Shown here: positions 6,495 to 14,903 of the stretch, piece by piece
How the letters are laid out: the number at the start of each line of letters is the position of its first letter
Numbering within the stretch: position 1 is the stretch's first letter
Assembly: GCA_900754795.1 (NCBI GenBank)
Contig: CAAEEA010000068.1
Location: 1 to 21,343 of the forward strand
Length of the DNA: 21,343 nucleotides
Direction: 5' to 3'
Source: Clostridia bacterium
Lineage (GTDB): Bacteria; Bacillota; Clostridia; Peptostreptococcales; Anaerovoracaceae
Position numbers and translations under genes: made by a program
The notes under the pieces: generated by a model
The model's database searches: none
What the model saw: the letters and a program-made list of their open reading frames with translations, nothing else
Told to the model about the DNA's origin: nothing

Positions 6495-7862
6495 ATGGAT
6501 TACGAAAAAATCTGGGAAAGTGTATTAGAAATAGTTAAAGAAATAATACCAAAAATAAGTTTTGAAACATGGCTTCTCCCTCTGAAAATAAGAAAAATAG
6601 ACGAAAATCTGAAAATAGCCTACATAGAAGTTAATTCAGGGGACAGAAACGATCTTATAATAGGAAGAATAAAAGACCGTTACATAACCACTATTGAATC
6701 AGCGTTTAAAGAAGTTTTAAACGATAATTTTCGTGTTGTCATAAAAAAAACATCGTCATACGAAGACGAAGAAAAAAAACACGAACCTGCAAAGCAGATA
6801 AAAAGCTCAAAGAAGACCCTAAATAAAGAAAAAATCTTTAATCCGAGATATAATTTTGATAATTTCGTCGTAGGCGACAGCAATAAATATGCTCACGCGG
6901 CTGCTCTCGCAGTGGCAGAATCACCTTCGGAAGCATACAACCCCCTGTTTATCTACGGAGGATCAGGTCTCGGAAAGACCCATCTCATGCACGCCATAGG
7001 AATATATCTCTTAGAAAATAATCCGAACATAAATGTTCTTTATGTATCTTCGGAAATGTTCACCAATGAATTCATAAGAGCTCTTTCCGATAAAAAGATG
7101 AACGAATTTAAAAATAAATACAGAGAAGTAGACGTTCTGCTGATAGACGATATCCAGTTTCTCCAGGGACGTGATAAAATACAGGAAGAATTTTTCTATA
7201 CCTTTAATTCTCTGTATGAATCAAATAAACAGATAGTGATTTCAAGCGATAATCCTCCCAACAAACTTGTAAACCTGGAGGAAAGATTAAGATCGAGATT
7301 CCAGTGGAATCTCATAGCCGATATACAGCCGGCGGATTATGAGACGAGGGTCGCCATACTTCTCAAAAAAGCTGAGAATATGAACATTGATATAGACGAC
7401 AATCCAGAAATATATGACGTTGCCTGTATGATCGCCGAAAGAATAAAAGATAACATAAGAGAACTTGAAGGAGCTTTTACAAGAGTAGTATCTTTTTCAC
7501 AGCTTCTCAATGAAAAGCTTGATAAAAAATTTGTAAAAAGAACTCTGAATGATATTTTCAGCGATATGGAAAAAAAGGTAACTCCTGAAAAAATCAAAAA
7601 AGCCGTATGTAAACATTACGGCATAAAAATTTCAGAGATAGAATCATCAAAAAAGACTAACAATATAGCTTTTCCGAGACAGATAGCGATGTACCTCATA
7701 AGAGAGATGACTGATTATTCTCTCCCAAAAATAGGACAGCTCTTCGGAGGCAAACATTATACGACAGTCATGTACGCCTGTGAGAAAATAGAAGACGAAA
7801 TCAAAACAGATAAAAATTTAGCTGAAGTAATAGATAACATAAAAGACGAAGTAAAAGAATAA
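6495..7862 (+). CDS. dnaA: Chromosomal replication initiator protein DnaA
   Basis: DnaA is the AAA+ ATPase that binds DnaA boxes, oligomerises and opens oriC. The 455-aa length is normal. Domain I is about 1-85, a lysine-rich linker about 86-115, and the AAA+ domain III about 116-335 with Walker A GGSGLGKTH (155-163), Walker B LLIDDIQFL (215-223) and LRSRF (265-269). Domain IV (about 360-455) holds the Firmicute-type IAFPRQIAMYL segment. The DNA-reading helix is unusual: where most DnaA proteins have GGRDHTTV, this one has GGKHYTTV (418-425), changing the usual Asp and His. The ATG follows AGAAGG with a seven-base spacer. The gene is flanked by DnaA boxes on both sides and its promoter contains one. 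Confidence 0.97.
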   Translation: MDYEKIWESVLEIVKEIIPKISFETWLLPLKIRKIDENLKIAYIEVNSGDRNDLIIGRIKDRYITTIESAFKEVLNDNFRVVIKKTSSYEDEEKKHEPAKQIKSSKKTLNKEKIFNPRYNFDNFVVGDSNKYAHAAALAVAESPSEAYNPLFIYGGSGLGKTHLMHAIGIYLLENNPNINVLYVSSEMFTNEFIRALSDKKMNEFKNKYREVDVLLIDDIQFLQGRDKIQEEFFYTFNSLYESNKQIVISSDNPPNKLVNLEERLRSRFQWNLIADIQPADYETRVAILLKKAENMNIDIDDNPEIYDVACMIAERIKDNIRELEGAFTRVVSFSQLLNEKLDKKFVKRTLNDIFSDMEKKVTPEKIKKAVCKHYGIKISEIESSKKTNNIAFPRQIAMYLIREMTDYSLPKIGQLFGGKHYTTVMYACEKIEDEIKTDKNLAEVIDNIKDEVKE

Positions 7863-7910
7863 AAAAAGTTTTCCTTGATTTTTCAAAATCATTAAAAAGT
7901 TTTTAATAAG

Positions 7911-7919
7911 TTATCCACA
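7911..7919 (+). promoter_or_regulatory. DnaA box (dnaA-dnaN spacer)
   Basis: Exact TTATCCACA on the plus strand, about 50 nt after the dnaA stop. It is the first box of the downstream half of oriC. Confidence 0.85.
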
Positions 7920-7964
7920 GATTTTTAACAATAATTTTTATTTATTTTTCAATCGCTTTAAGAG

Positions 7965-8030
7965 TTATCCACATAATCCACAGAGCCTACTACTATTACT
8001 ACTACAAAAAAATATAAATAATAAATAATG
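7965..8030 (+). other. oriC: oriC, downstream part: DnaA boxes, DnaA-trio run and AT-rich unwinding element
   Basis: An exact TTATCCACA (7965-7973) is directly abutted by TAATCCACA (7974-7982, one mismatch). After the short GC-containing spacer GAGC comes a run of CTA/TAC triplets (7987-8005), matching the DnaA-trio pattern described in Bacillus subtilis, and then an A/T-only tract (8006-8029). In Bacillus this order of boxes, short GC spacer, trios and AT-rich DNA is the basal unwinding system where DnaA loads on one strand. The same segment is the leader of dnaN: its GGGAGG ribosome-binding site starts at 8030. Confidence 0.85.
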
Positions 8031-8041
8031 GGAGGTAGATC

Positions 8042-9154
8042 ATGAAATTTTCCTGTAGCCAGCATACATTGACAAAAGCCCTTAATATCGTTTCAAAAGC
8101 CGTTACCACAAGAACAACTATACCTGTCCTTAAAGGAATTCTTCTGAAGACAGATGATAACGGAGTTCTCACCATGGCGGCTTCTGATCTTGATCTCAGC
8201 ATAGAAAGAAAGATAAAAGTAGAAGACTGCGAACCGGGAGAAACAGTGGTTCTTTCAAAGCTTTTCGGCGATATAATAAGAAAACTGCCTGATGAAACAA
8301 TCGTTATCGAAGAAAACGACGGTAAAGTAAATATAAGATGTTCAAATTCGGAATTTAATATAATAGGTCTCGAGTCCGATGAATTTCCAAATATTGATCC
8401 TAAAGATGAATATGTGGAGGAACTCGTATTTAACAAAGAGATTCTCAAAGACATGATAGGAAAAACAGCGTTTTCCGCAAGCATAGATGAAAATAAAGGC
8501 GCAATGACCGGCGTTCTCATCGAAATGGAAGAAACCGTTCTCAGCATGGTTGCCATAGACGGATTCAGAATGGCTATCGCAAGAGAAGCCATGAAAAACA
8601 AAAAAAAGGAAAACATAGTTATACCCGCAAAGATATTGTCAGAAGTAAGCCGTATAATAACGGAATCTGATTTTTCCGGTGAAGATGTTACCATGCTCCT
8701 TACCGGAAAAATGGCCGTATTTAATATGGAAAACACAAAGATAGTAATAAGACTGCTTGAAGGGGAATTTATGAATTACAGACGCATAATTCCCGTTGAT
8801 AATCCGACAAAAGTGGTGCTTAACAAAAATGATTTCTTAGAAAGTGTAGAAAGAGCTTCTCTTCTTGCTAAAGTAGGAAAAAATAATCTTGTAAGACTTG
8901 ACATAAGGGACGGCGAAATAGAAATAACTTCAAAATCAGAAGAAGGAAACGTAAAAGAAGAAGTTATAGCTTCAAAAGAAGGCAATGACCTTGTTATAGG
9001 ATTTAATTCAAAATATCTCATAGAAGCTCTCAAAGTAATAGATGATGAAAGCATAACGATGTATTTTAATACAAATGTAAGTCCGTGCCTTGTAACCCCT
9101 GTTTCGGGAGAAAGATACGAATATCTGATTCTGCCTGTAAGGATAAGCCAGTAA
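8042..9154 (+). CDS. dnaN: DNA polymerase III sliding clamp (beta subunit)
   Basis: The beta clamp forms a ring dimer round DNA and tethers DNA polymerase III and repair enzymes. The 370-aa length and three repeated clamp domains (about 1-120, 125-245, 250-370) are as expected. Typical segments seen are the N-terminal TTIPVLKGIL, the DGFRMA segment near the middle and the C-terminal MPV-like ending in which the family's peptide-binding pocket lies (LILPVRISQ). The ATG follows GGGAGG (8030-8035) at six bases. The stop TAA overlaps the recF ATG by one base (TAATG). The S4-domain gene usually found between dnaN and recF in Firmicutes is absent. No clear separate promoter was found; read-through from dnaA is likely. 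Confidence 0.97.
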   Translation: MKFSCSQHTLTKALNIVSKAVTTRTTIPVLKGILLKTDDNGVLTMAASDLDLSIERKIKVEDCEPGETVVLSKLFGDIIRKLPDETIVIEENDGKVNIRCSNSEFNIIGLESDEFPNIDPKDEYVEELVFNKEILKDMIGKTAFSASIDENKGAMTGVLIEMEETVLSMVAIDGFRMAIAREAMKNKKKENIVIPAKILSEVSRIITESDFSGEDVTMLLTGKMAVFNMENTKIVIRLLEGEFMNYRRIIPVDNPTKVVLNKNDFLESVERASLLAKVGKNNLVRLDIRDGEIEITSKSEEGNVKEEVIASKEGNDLVIGFNSKYLIEALKVIDDESITMYFNTNVSPCLVTPVSGERYEYLILPVRISQ

Positions 9155-10248
9155 TGTTTATAAAAAGTATCGAACTTAAAAATTTTCGCAACTATGATGA
9201 GCTGACCTTGTCTTTTAACGATAAGGTCAACTTTATAGTTGGAAATAACGCCCAGGGAAAAACAAATCTCCTTGAAGGAATATATATGTCTTCTATAGGA
9301 AAATCTTTCAGAACTTCAAAAGACAGTGAAATGATAGGTTTCGGCAAAGATTTCTGTAAGATAAAAGTTACTGCTCAAAAAAATCTGTTTCTCACTGACG
9401 TGGAAATAATTATAAGAAATGACCGGGGAAAGTCCGTAAAAGTTGACGGAGTTAATATTTCAAAGACTTCCGATCTTCTTGAAAATATATATATAGTGAT
9501 TTTTTCTCCTGAAGATCTGAAAATAGTAAAAGATGAACCGGAAAAGAGAAGAAGATTCATAGACAGAGAGCTGTGTCTTATTAAACCTTATTATTTTGAC
9601 TGTCTCAGCAACTACAGAAAAGTTTTGTTGCAGAGAAATACTTATCTGAAAGAAAAAAATATAGAAAAATCCGTCCTTGATATATGGGATACTCAGCTTT
9701 CCTCTTACGGGGCAAAGATAATTTCAATGAGACGTGATTTCATAGAAAAGATAAATGAAATAAGCCACAGACTTCACCTTAATATAACAAACGGCAAAGA
9801 AAACCTTAAAATAGAATACGACCCGAGCGTAAATCCTGTCGGAGAAGTAAAAGATACTGAAAATATCTTATATAAATGTCTTAAGGATTCATATAACAAT
9901 GATATGAGACTGAGAACCACAACTAAAGGTCCTCACAGAGACGACATACAGTTTTATATAGATGATGTAAATGTCAGAAGTTACGGGTCTCAGGGTCAGC
10001 AGCGAACGGCGGCTCTGTCACTTAAACTTGCCGAACTTGATCTCATTAAAAACGAGACAGGAGAAAACGCCGTACTTCTCTTAGATGATGTTATGTCAGA
10101 ACTGGATAACAGCAGGCAGGAATTTCTAATAAGATCTCTTTCTGACATACAGCTTTTTATAACTTCCACCGATATAACAGACAATCTTAAAGATGTCGTT
10201 TTAAAGGGAAATATATATAAAATAGAAGAAGGAAAATTAAAGCTTTAA
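9154..10248 (+). CDS. recF: DNA replication and repair protein RecF
   Basis: RecF is an SMC-like ATPase that, with RecO and RecR, loads RecA at gaps and stalled forks. The ATG at 9154 gives 364 aa, the usual length. Seen: Walker A GNNAQGKTN at residues 30-38, the ABC-type signature YGSQGQQRT at 277-285 and Walker B LLLDDVMSELD at 308-318. An open frame extends upstream to 9085, but that part overlaps dnaN and has no family similarity. The ATG overlaps the dnaN stop by one base and an AAGGAT lies about nine bases upstream, so dnaN and recF translation are coupled. It ends 186 nt before gyrB. Confidence 0.96.
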   Translation: MFIKSIELKNFRNYDELTLSFNDKVNFIVGNNAQGKTNLLEGIYMSSIGKSFRTSKDSEMIGFGKDFCKIKVTAQKNLFLTDVEIIIRNDRGKSVKVDGVNISKTSDLLENIYIVIFSPEDLKIVKDEPEKRRRFIDRELCLIKPYYFDCLSNYRKVLLQRNTYLKEKNIEKSVLDIWDTQLSSYGAKIISMRRDFIEKINEISHRLHLNITNGKENLKIEYDPSVNPVGEVKDTENILYKCLKDSYNNDMRLRTTTKGPHRDDIQFYIDDVNVRSYGSQGQQRTAALSLKLAELDLIKNETGENAVLLLDDVMSELDNSRQEFLIRSLSDIQLFITSTDITDNLKDVVLKGNIYKIEEGKLKL

Positions 10249-10258
10249 AAAATAAAAA

Positions 10259-10286
10259 AGATATAGATATATATCTGATATTTTTT
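10259..10286 (+). terminator. Possible weak terminator after recF
   Basis: AGATATA (10259-10265) pairs with TATATCT (10270-10276) across a GATA loop, and six T residues follow after four bases. The stem is nearly all A-T, so it would be weak; it may instead be part of the AT-rich spacer. Confidence 0.3.
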
Positions 10287-10288
10287 AA

Positions 10289-10329
10289 GGCTTTTTAAGT
10301 TAAAAAACGGCTTTTTAAAGGCTTTAAAA
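10289..10329. repeat. Short GGCTTTTTAA direct repeats in recF-gyrB spacer
   Basis: GGCTTTTTAA occurs at 10289-10298 and 10309-10318, and GGCTTTAAAA at 10320-10329, so starts are 20 and 11 bases apart, close to whole helical turns. The T-tracts would add curvature upstream of the gyrB promoter. A protein-binding function is possible but unproven. Confidence 0.45.
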
Positions 10330-10367
10330 TTTAAAAATAAAGAAATGAATCAAAATACTAAAATAAA

Positions 10368-10396
10368 TTGAATAAAGGGCAAAAATGTGATATAAT
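10368..10396 (+). promoter_or_regulatory. gyrB promoter, extended -10
   Basis: TTGAAT (10368-10373; 4 of 6 matches) and an exact TATAAT (10391-10396) are 17 bases apart, and TG lies one base before the -10 (TGATATAAT), an extended -10 element. The start site would be near 10403, giving a leader of about 32 nt. It should drive gyrB-gyrA and probably the downstream rsbW-sigB-trpS genes, as no terminator is seen between them. Confidence 0.75.
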
Positions 10397-10434
10397 CCAT
10401 TGTGATTAAAACTGATTAGAAAAAAGGTGAAAAA

Positions 10435-12360
10435 ATGAGCTTATTTGAGGAAAAAACAAGCGGACAGTATGATGCTGCCCAGATACAGGTCCTTGAAGGT
10501 CTTGAAGCAGTCAGAAAAAGACCGGGAATGTATATAGGCAGCACAGGATCAAAAGGACTTCATCATCTTGTATACGAAATAGTAGATAACAGTATAGACG
10601 AAGCTCTGGCCGGATATTGCAAGACAATAAAAGTCACCATAGGAAAAGATAATTCAATAACCGTAGAAGATGACGGACGCGGTATGCCGGTAGACAAGCA
10701 TCCAAAGATGAAAATACCTGCCGTTGAGGTTATCCATACAATACTGCACGCCGGAGGAAAATTCGGAGGCGGAGGATATAAAGTATCAGGAGGACTTCAC
10801 GGTGTAGGCGCTTCAGTTGTAAACGCTCTCTCCACTCATATGGAAGTAGAGATAAAGAGAAACGGCAAGATCTACCGCCAGTGTTATGAAAGAGGTAAGA
10901 CCGTAACACCTCTTGAAGTGATAGGAGAATCTAAAAAAACAGGTTCAAAGACCACATTCTGGCCTGATCCCCAGATTTTTGAAACGACAGTCTTTGATTT
11001 CGACACTCTTGAGCACAGGCTCAGAGAGATGGCTTTTCTCAATAAAGGAATAAAGATAATATTCAAAGACGAAAGAGACGGACAAAAGAGAAACGAAACT
11101 TACCATTATGAAGGCGGTATCAAAGAGTTTGTCCGTTTTATCAATCGCAGCAAAGATTCTATCCACAACGACGTTATATATTTTGAAATAGTAAAAGAAA
11201 ACTGCGAGGTCGAAGTAGCCATGCAATATACAGACAGCTACAGCGAGCTCGTACTTGGTTATGCAAACAATATAAACACTACGGACGGCGGTACTCATAT
11301 TGTCGGATTTAAGAGCGCTCTTACAAGAGTTTTCAACGATTACGGCAAAAAGAACAAAATTCTCAAAGAAAACGACGATCCTCTGACAGGAGAAGACGTG
11401 AGAGAAGGTCTGACAGCCGTTGTCTCTGTAAAACTTGAAGAACCTCAGTTTGAGGGGCAGACAAAAGCCAAACTGGGAAATCCTGATATGAGAGGATTTG
11501 TTGAGACATCCACCAACGAAAACCTTACGGCTTTCCTTGAAGAAAACCCGTCTCAGGCTAAAACCATTCTCGAAAAATGTATAAAAGCCGCCCGCGCCAG
11601 AGAAGCTGCCAGAAAAGCCAGAGACCTTACCAGAAGAAAAGGCGCTCTCGACAGTTTTTCACTTCCGGGTAAACTGGCCGACTGTTCAGATAAAGATCCG
11701 GCTCAGTGCGAGATTTTCCTGGTAGAGGGAGACTCTGCCGGCGGCAGCGCCAAAGACGGACGCGACAGAAAACGTCAGGCCATACTTCCTCTCAGAGGTA
11801 AAATACTGAATGTTGAAAAAGCCCGTCTCGACAAGATCCTGAACTCAGATGAAATAAAGAATATGATAACTGCTTTCGGATGCGGCATAGGAGACGACTT
11901 CAATATTGAAAAGCTGAGGTATCACAAGATAATAATAATGACGGATGCCGACGTCGACGGAGCCCATATAAGAACTCTGCTTCTCACGTTCTTCTACAGA
12001 TATATGAAACCTCTCGTTGAAGAAGGTTACGTTTATGCTGCGCAGCCGCCTCTTTATCAGGTAAAAAAGGGAAAAGACGTATACTATACTTACAGTGAGG
12101 AAGAACAGGGAAGACTGATGAAATCTCTGGAAGATAAGCCGGGAAAGGCAGATATACAGCGCTATAAAGGTCTGGGAGAAATGGATGCCGAACAGCTCTG
12201 GGATACGACCATGGATTATAACCACAGGACTCTTATACAGATAACGGTAGAAGACAGCGCTGAGGCGGATCAGACATTCTCTACCCTTATGGGTGATAAA
12301 GTTCCTCCCCGCAAAAAATTCATAGAAGACAACGCTCATTACGCTACGCTTGACATTTAA
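10435..12360 (+). CDS. gyrB: DNA gyrase subunit B
   Basis: GyrB is the ATPase and Toprim subunit of gyrase, which introduces negative supercoils ahead of replication forks. The 641-aa length fits the Gram-positive form without the long Gram-negative insertion. GHKL ATPase motifs: catalytic Glu48 in YEIVDNS, DDGRGMP at 79-85 and the GGLHGVGASVVNALS lid at 119-133. Toprim motifs: EGDSAGGSAK at 431-440 and DADVDG at 504-509. The C-terminal QRYKGLGEMD segment starts at about 575. The ATG follows an AAGGTGA site. The quinolone-related Asp of EGD is kept, and Arg replaces the E. coli Lys447, as in many Gram-positives. gyrA follows after 19 nt. Confidence 0.98.
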   Translation: MSLFEEKTSGQYDAAQIQVLEGLEAVRKRPGMYIGSTGSKGLHHLVYEIVDNSIDEALAGYCKTIKVTIGKDNSITVEDDGRGMPVDKHPKMKIPAVEVIHTILHAGGKFGGGGYKVSGGLHGVGASVVNALSTHMEVEIKRNGKIYRQCYERGKTVTPLEVIGESKKTGSKTTFWPDPQIFETTVFDFDTLEHRLREMAFLNKGIKIIFKDERDGQKRNETYHYEGGIKEFVRFINRSKDSIHNDVIYFEIVKENCEVEVAMQYTDSYSELVLGYANNINTTDGGTHIVGFKSALTRVFNDYGKKNKILKENDDPLTGEDVREGLTAVVSVKLEEPQFEGQTKAKLGNPDMRGFVETSTNENLTAFLEENPSQAKTILEKCIKAARAREAARKARDLTRRKGALDSFSLPGKLADCSDKDPAQCEIFLVEGDSAGGSAKDGRDRKRQAILPLRGKILNVEKARLDKILNSDEIKNMITAFGCGIGDDFNIEKLRYHKIIIMTDADVDGAHIRTLLLTFFYRYMKPLVEEGYVYAAQPPLYQVKKGKDVYYTYSEEEQGRLMKSLEDKPGKADIQRYKGLGEMDAEQLWDTTMDYNHRTLIQITVEDSAEADQTFSTLMGDKVPPRKKFIEDNAHYATLDI

Positions 12361-12379
12361 GAAAGGAGGAATTCATCAT

Positions 12380-14863
12380 ATGACGACATTTTTAGAAGAT
12401 CAGAAAATGATCCAGCATGAGATCAACAAAGAAATGAAGGACTCCTATATCGACTATGCCATGAGCGTTATCGTAAGCCGCGCCCTTCCTGACGTGAGAG
12501 ACGGTCTCAAGCCGGTACACAGGAGAATACTTTACGGCATGAGCGGACTTGGAGTAACACCGGACAAGCCTCACAAAAAATCGGCGCGTATAGTCGGTGA
12601 AGTCATGGGTAAATATCACCCTCACGGAGACTTATCCATATATGACGCGATGGTAAGGCTGGCTCAGCCGTTTAACATCAGATATACCCTTGTGGACGGT
12701 CACGGAAACTTCGGTTCCGTTGACGGAGACGGCGCCGCCGCCATGCGTTATACAGAAGCGCGCATGACCCCTCTGGCTCTTCAGATGCTCAGAGACATAG
12801 AAAAGGATACGGTGGATTTTACGCCTAACTTCGACGGTGAAGAAAAAGAGCCGGTAGTTTTGCCCGCGAGATTCCCAAATCTCCTTGTAAACGGTTCTAA
12901 CGGCATAGCCGTAGGTATGGCCACGTCCATTCCTCCTCATAATCTCTGTGAAGTAATAGACGCCACCGTAAAGCTCATTGACGAGCCTGAAGCCACTGTC
13001 GATGATCTGATCAAGATAGTTAAGGGACCGGATTTTCCGACAGGCGCTATCATCATGGGAAAATCATCTGTCAGGGAAGCTTACCGCACCGGACAGGGAA
13101 AGGCCGTGGTGCGGGCTGTCGCCGAGATAGAGGAGACTTCCCACGGACGGCAGCAGATAGTTGTGACGGAAATTCCTTATCAGGTTAACAAGGCAAGGCT
13201 CATAGAGAAGATGGCCGATCTTGTAAGAGACAAGAGGATAGAAGGCATTACCGCCATCAGAGACGAATCCAGCCGAAAGGGTATGAGGATAGTCATCGAG
13301 CTCAAAAGGGACACCAATGCCAACATAGTGCTCAACAGACTGTATAAGCATACTCAGATGCAGGACAGCTTTTCCATGATAATGCTGGCTCTTGTAGACG
13401 GTAAACCTAAGATTCTCAACCTCAGAGAAATGATCAGCGAGTATCTTAAACACCAGAAAGAAGTAGTTACCCGCAGAACCATTTATGATAAGAAAAAAGC
13501 CGAAGCCAGAGCACATATACTGGAAGGCTATCTCATAGCTCTTGACAATATCGACGAGATAATCCACATAATCAGGAACAGCTACAATGACGCCAAAGAA
13601 AAGCTGATGGATCGCTTCAGTCTCACAGAGATACAGGCTCAGGCCATATTGGACATGCAGCTGAGAAGGCTTCAGGGACTTGAAAAAGAAAAAATTCAGG
13701 CTGAATATGACGACCTTCTCAAAAAAATCGCCTACTATGCCGAACTTCTTGCTGACGAGCACAAACTGATGGGAGTTATAAAAGACGAACTCCTTGAGAT
13801 AAAAGAAAAATGGGGAGATAAGCGCAGAACCAAGATAAAGGCAGACGCTCAGGAGATAGATGAAGAAGACCTGATCGAAGAAGAAAAAGTATGTATCACT
13901 CTCACCCATCTCGGATATATAAAGAGAGTGCCTGCCAGCACTTACAAAGCACAGAAGCGCGGCGGAAAAGGCATAACAGGACTTACCACCCGCGAAAACG
14001 ACTTTGTGAAGAACATGATAATGACATCTACCCATGATTACCTGATGTTCTTTACAAATACCGGAAAAGCTTACAGAATCAAAGCTTACGAGATACCGGA
14101 AGCTACGAGGACAGCCAGAGGAACTCCTGTTGTAAACTTCCTCAACCTCATGCAGAGAGAGCGGGTGACCGCGGTGATTCCGATAAAAGAATTTGCTGAA
14201 GACAAATTCCTTGTTGGAGTGACCAAACACGGCATAATCAAAAAGACCGCCCTTTCAAACTTCGATACCAACAGAAAAGCCGGCCTGATCGCCATCAACT
14301 TAAAAGACGGAGATCAGCTCATAGACATCAAGCAGACTACCGGAAACAACAACGTCATCATCGTTACAAAACACGGCAAATGTATCTGTTTCTCCGAAGA
14401 AGACGTAAGACCGATGGGCAGAATAGCAGGAGGAGTCAGAGCCATAAAACTTGAAGGCGATGATGAAGTAGTATCCATGGAACTGGTTGAACCGGGTCAG
14501 GAACTTCTCGTAGTTACCGAGAAAGGATTCGGCAAGAGAACCAGAGTCGAGGAATACAAGATACAGGTAAGAGGAGGCAAGGGTCTTCTCACCTATGACA
14601 AGGCCAAATTCAAAAAGACCGGCCAGCTCGTGGGAGCCATGGTCGTAGATGATGACGATGATGTTATGCTGATAAATTCCAACGGTATAATCATCAGGAT
14701 GCAGGCCCGTGAGATTTCAAGGCTCGGACGGGCAACGCAGGGCGTTAAGATAATGAATGTCGGAGAAGACGTAAATATCATAGCGCTGGCCAAAGTAGCC
14801 AGAGAAGAAGATCTCGACGACGATGAATCTGCCGGCGGTGAAGAACAACTTGAAATGAAATAG
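12380..14863 (+). CDS. gyrA: DNA gyrase subunit A
   Basis: GyrA cuts and religates DNA and wraps it with its C-terminal pinwheel. The ATG at 12380 gives 827 aa; a frame opening at a TTG (12350) overlaps gyrB and lies upstream of the AAAGGAGG site at 12362-12369, so it is not used. Seen: catalytic Tyr124 in AMRYTEARM, the GyrA box QKRGGKG at 525-531 that defines a true gyrase rather than topoisomerase IV, a second related QVRGGKG further on, and an acidic C-terminal tail. In the quinolone region the sequence is HPHGDLSIYD: Leu85 sits where E. coli has Ser83, and Ser86 where it has Ala84, while the second key acidic residue (Asp89) is kept. Confidence 0.97.
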   Translation: MTTFLEDQKMIQHEINKEMKDSYIDYAMSVIVSRALPDVRDGLKPVHRRILYGMSGLGVTPDKPHKKSARIVGEVMGKYHPHGDLSIYDAMVRLAQPFNIRYTLVDGHGNFGSVDGDGAAAMRYTEARMTPLALQMLRDIEKDTVDFTPNFDGEEKEPVVLPARFPNLLVNGSNGIAVGMATSIPPHNLCEVIDATVKLIDEPEATVDDLIKIVKGPDFPTGAIIMGKSSVREAYRTGQGKAVVRAVAEIEETSHGRQQIVVTEIPYQVNKARLIEKMADLVRDKRIEGITAIRDESSRKGMRIVIELKRDTNANIVLNRLYKHTQMQDSFSMIMLALVDGKPKILNLREMISEYLKHQKEVVTRRTIYDKKKAEARAHILEGYLIALDNIDEIIHIIRNSYNDAKEKLMDRFSLTEIQAQAILDMQLRRLQGLEKEKIQAEYDDLLKKIAYYAELLADEHKLMGVIKDELLEIKEKWGDKRRTKIKADAQEIDEEDLIEEEKVCITLTHLGYIKRVPASTYKAQKRGGKGITGLTTRENDFVKNMIMTSTHDYLMFFTNTGKAYRIKAYEIPEATRTARGTPVVNFLNLMQRERVTAVIPIKEFAEDKFLVGVTKHGIIKKTALSNFDTNRKAGLIAINLKDGDQLIDIKQTTGNNNVIIVTKHGKCICFSEEDVRPMGRIAGGVRAIKLEGDDEVVSMELVEPGQELLVVTEKGFGKRTRVEEYKIQVRGGKGLLTYDKAKFKKTGQLVGAMVVDDDDDVMLINSNGIIIRMQAREISRLGRATQGVKIMNVGEDVNIIALAKVAREEDLDDDESAGGEEQLEMK

Positions 14864-14903
14864 CATAGTATAAACAATTCACGCACATTAGGAGGCTGAT
14901 CTT

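Noticed and set aside
7863..7905. Terminator after dnaA
   Set aside because: The inverted repeat TGATTT/AAATCA is short and A/T-rich with no proper T-run; read-through into dnaN is more likely.
8002..8736. 244-aa minus-strand frame opposite dnaN
   Set aside because: It lies antisense to a clear dnaN gene, has low-complexity Ser/Ile/Phe-rich sequence typical of a shadow frame and no ribosome-binding site worth noting.
12350..12379. Upstream TTG start for gyrA
   Set aside because: It lies inside the end of gyrB and upstream of the strong AAAGGAGG site that serves the ATG at 12380.
13064..14230. 388-aa minus-strand frame opposite gyrA
   Set aside because: Long but antisense to highly conserved gyrA codons; composition (His, Tyr, Phe, Ser rich) is that of a shadow frame.
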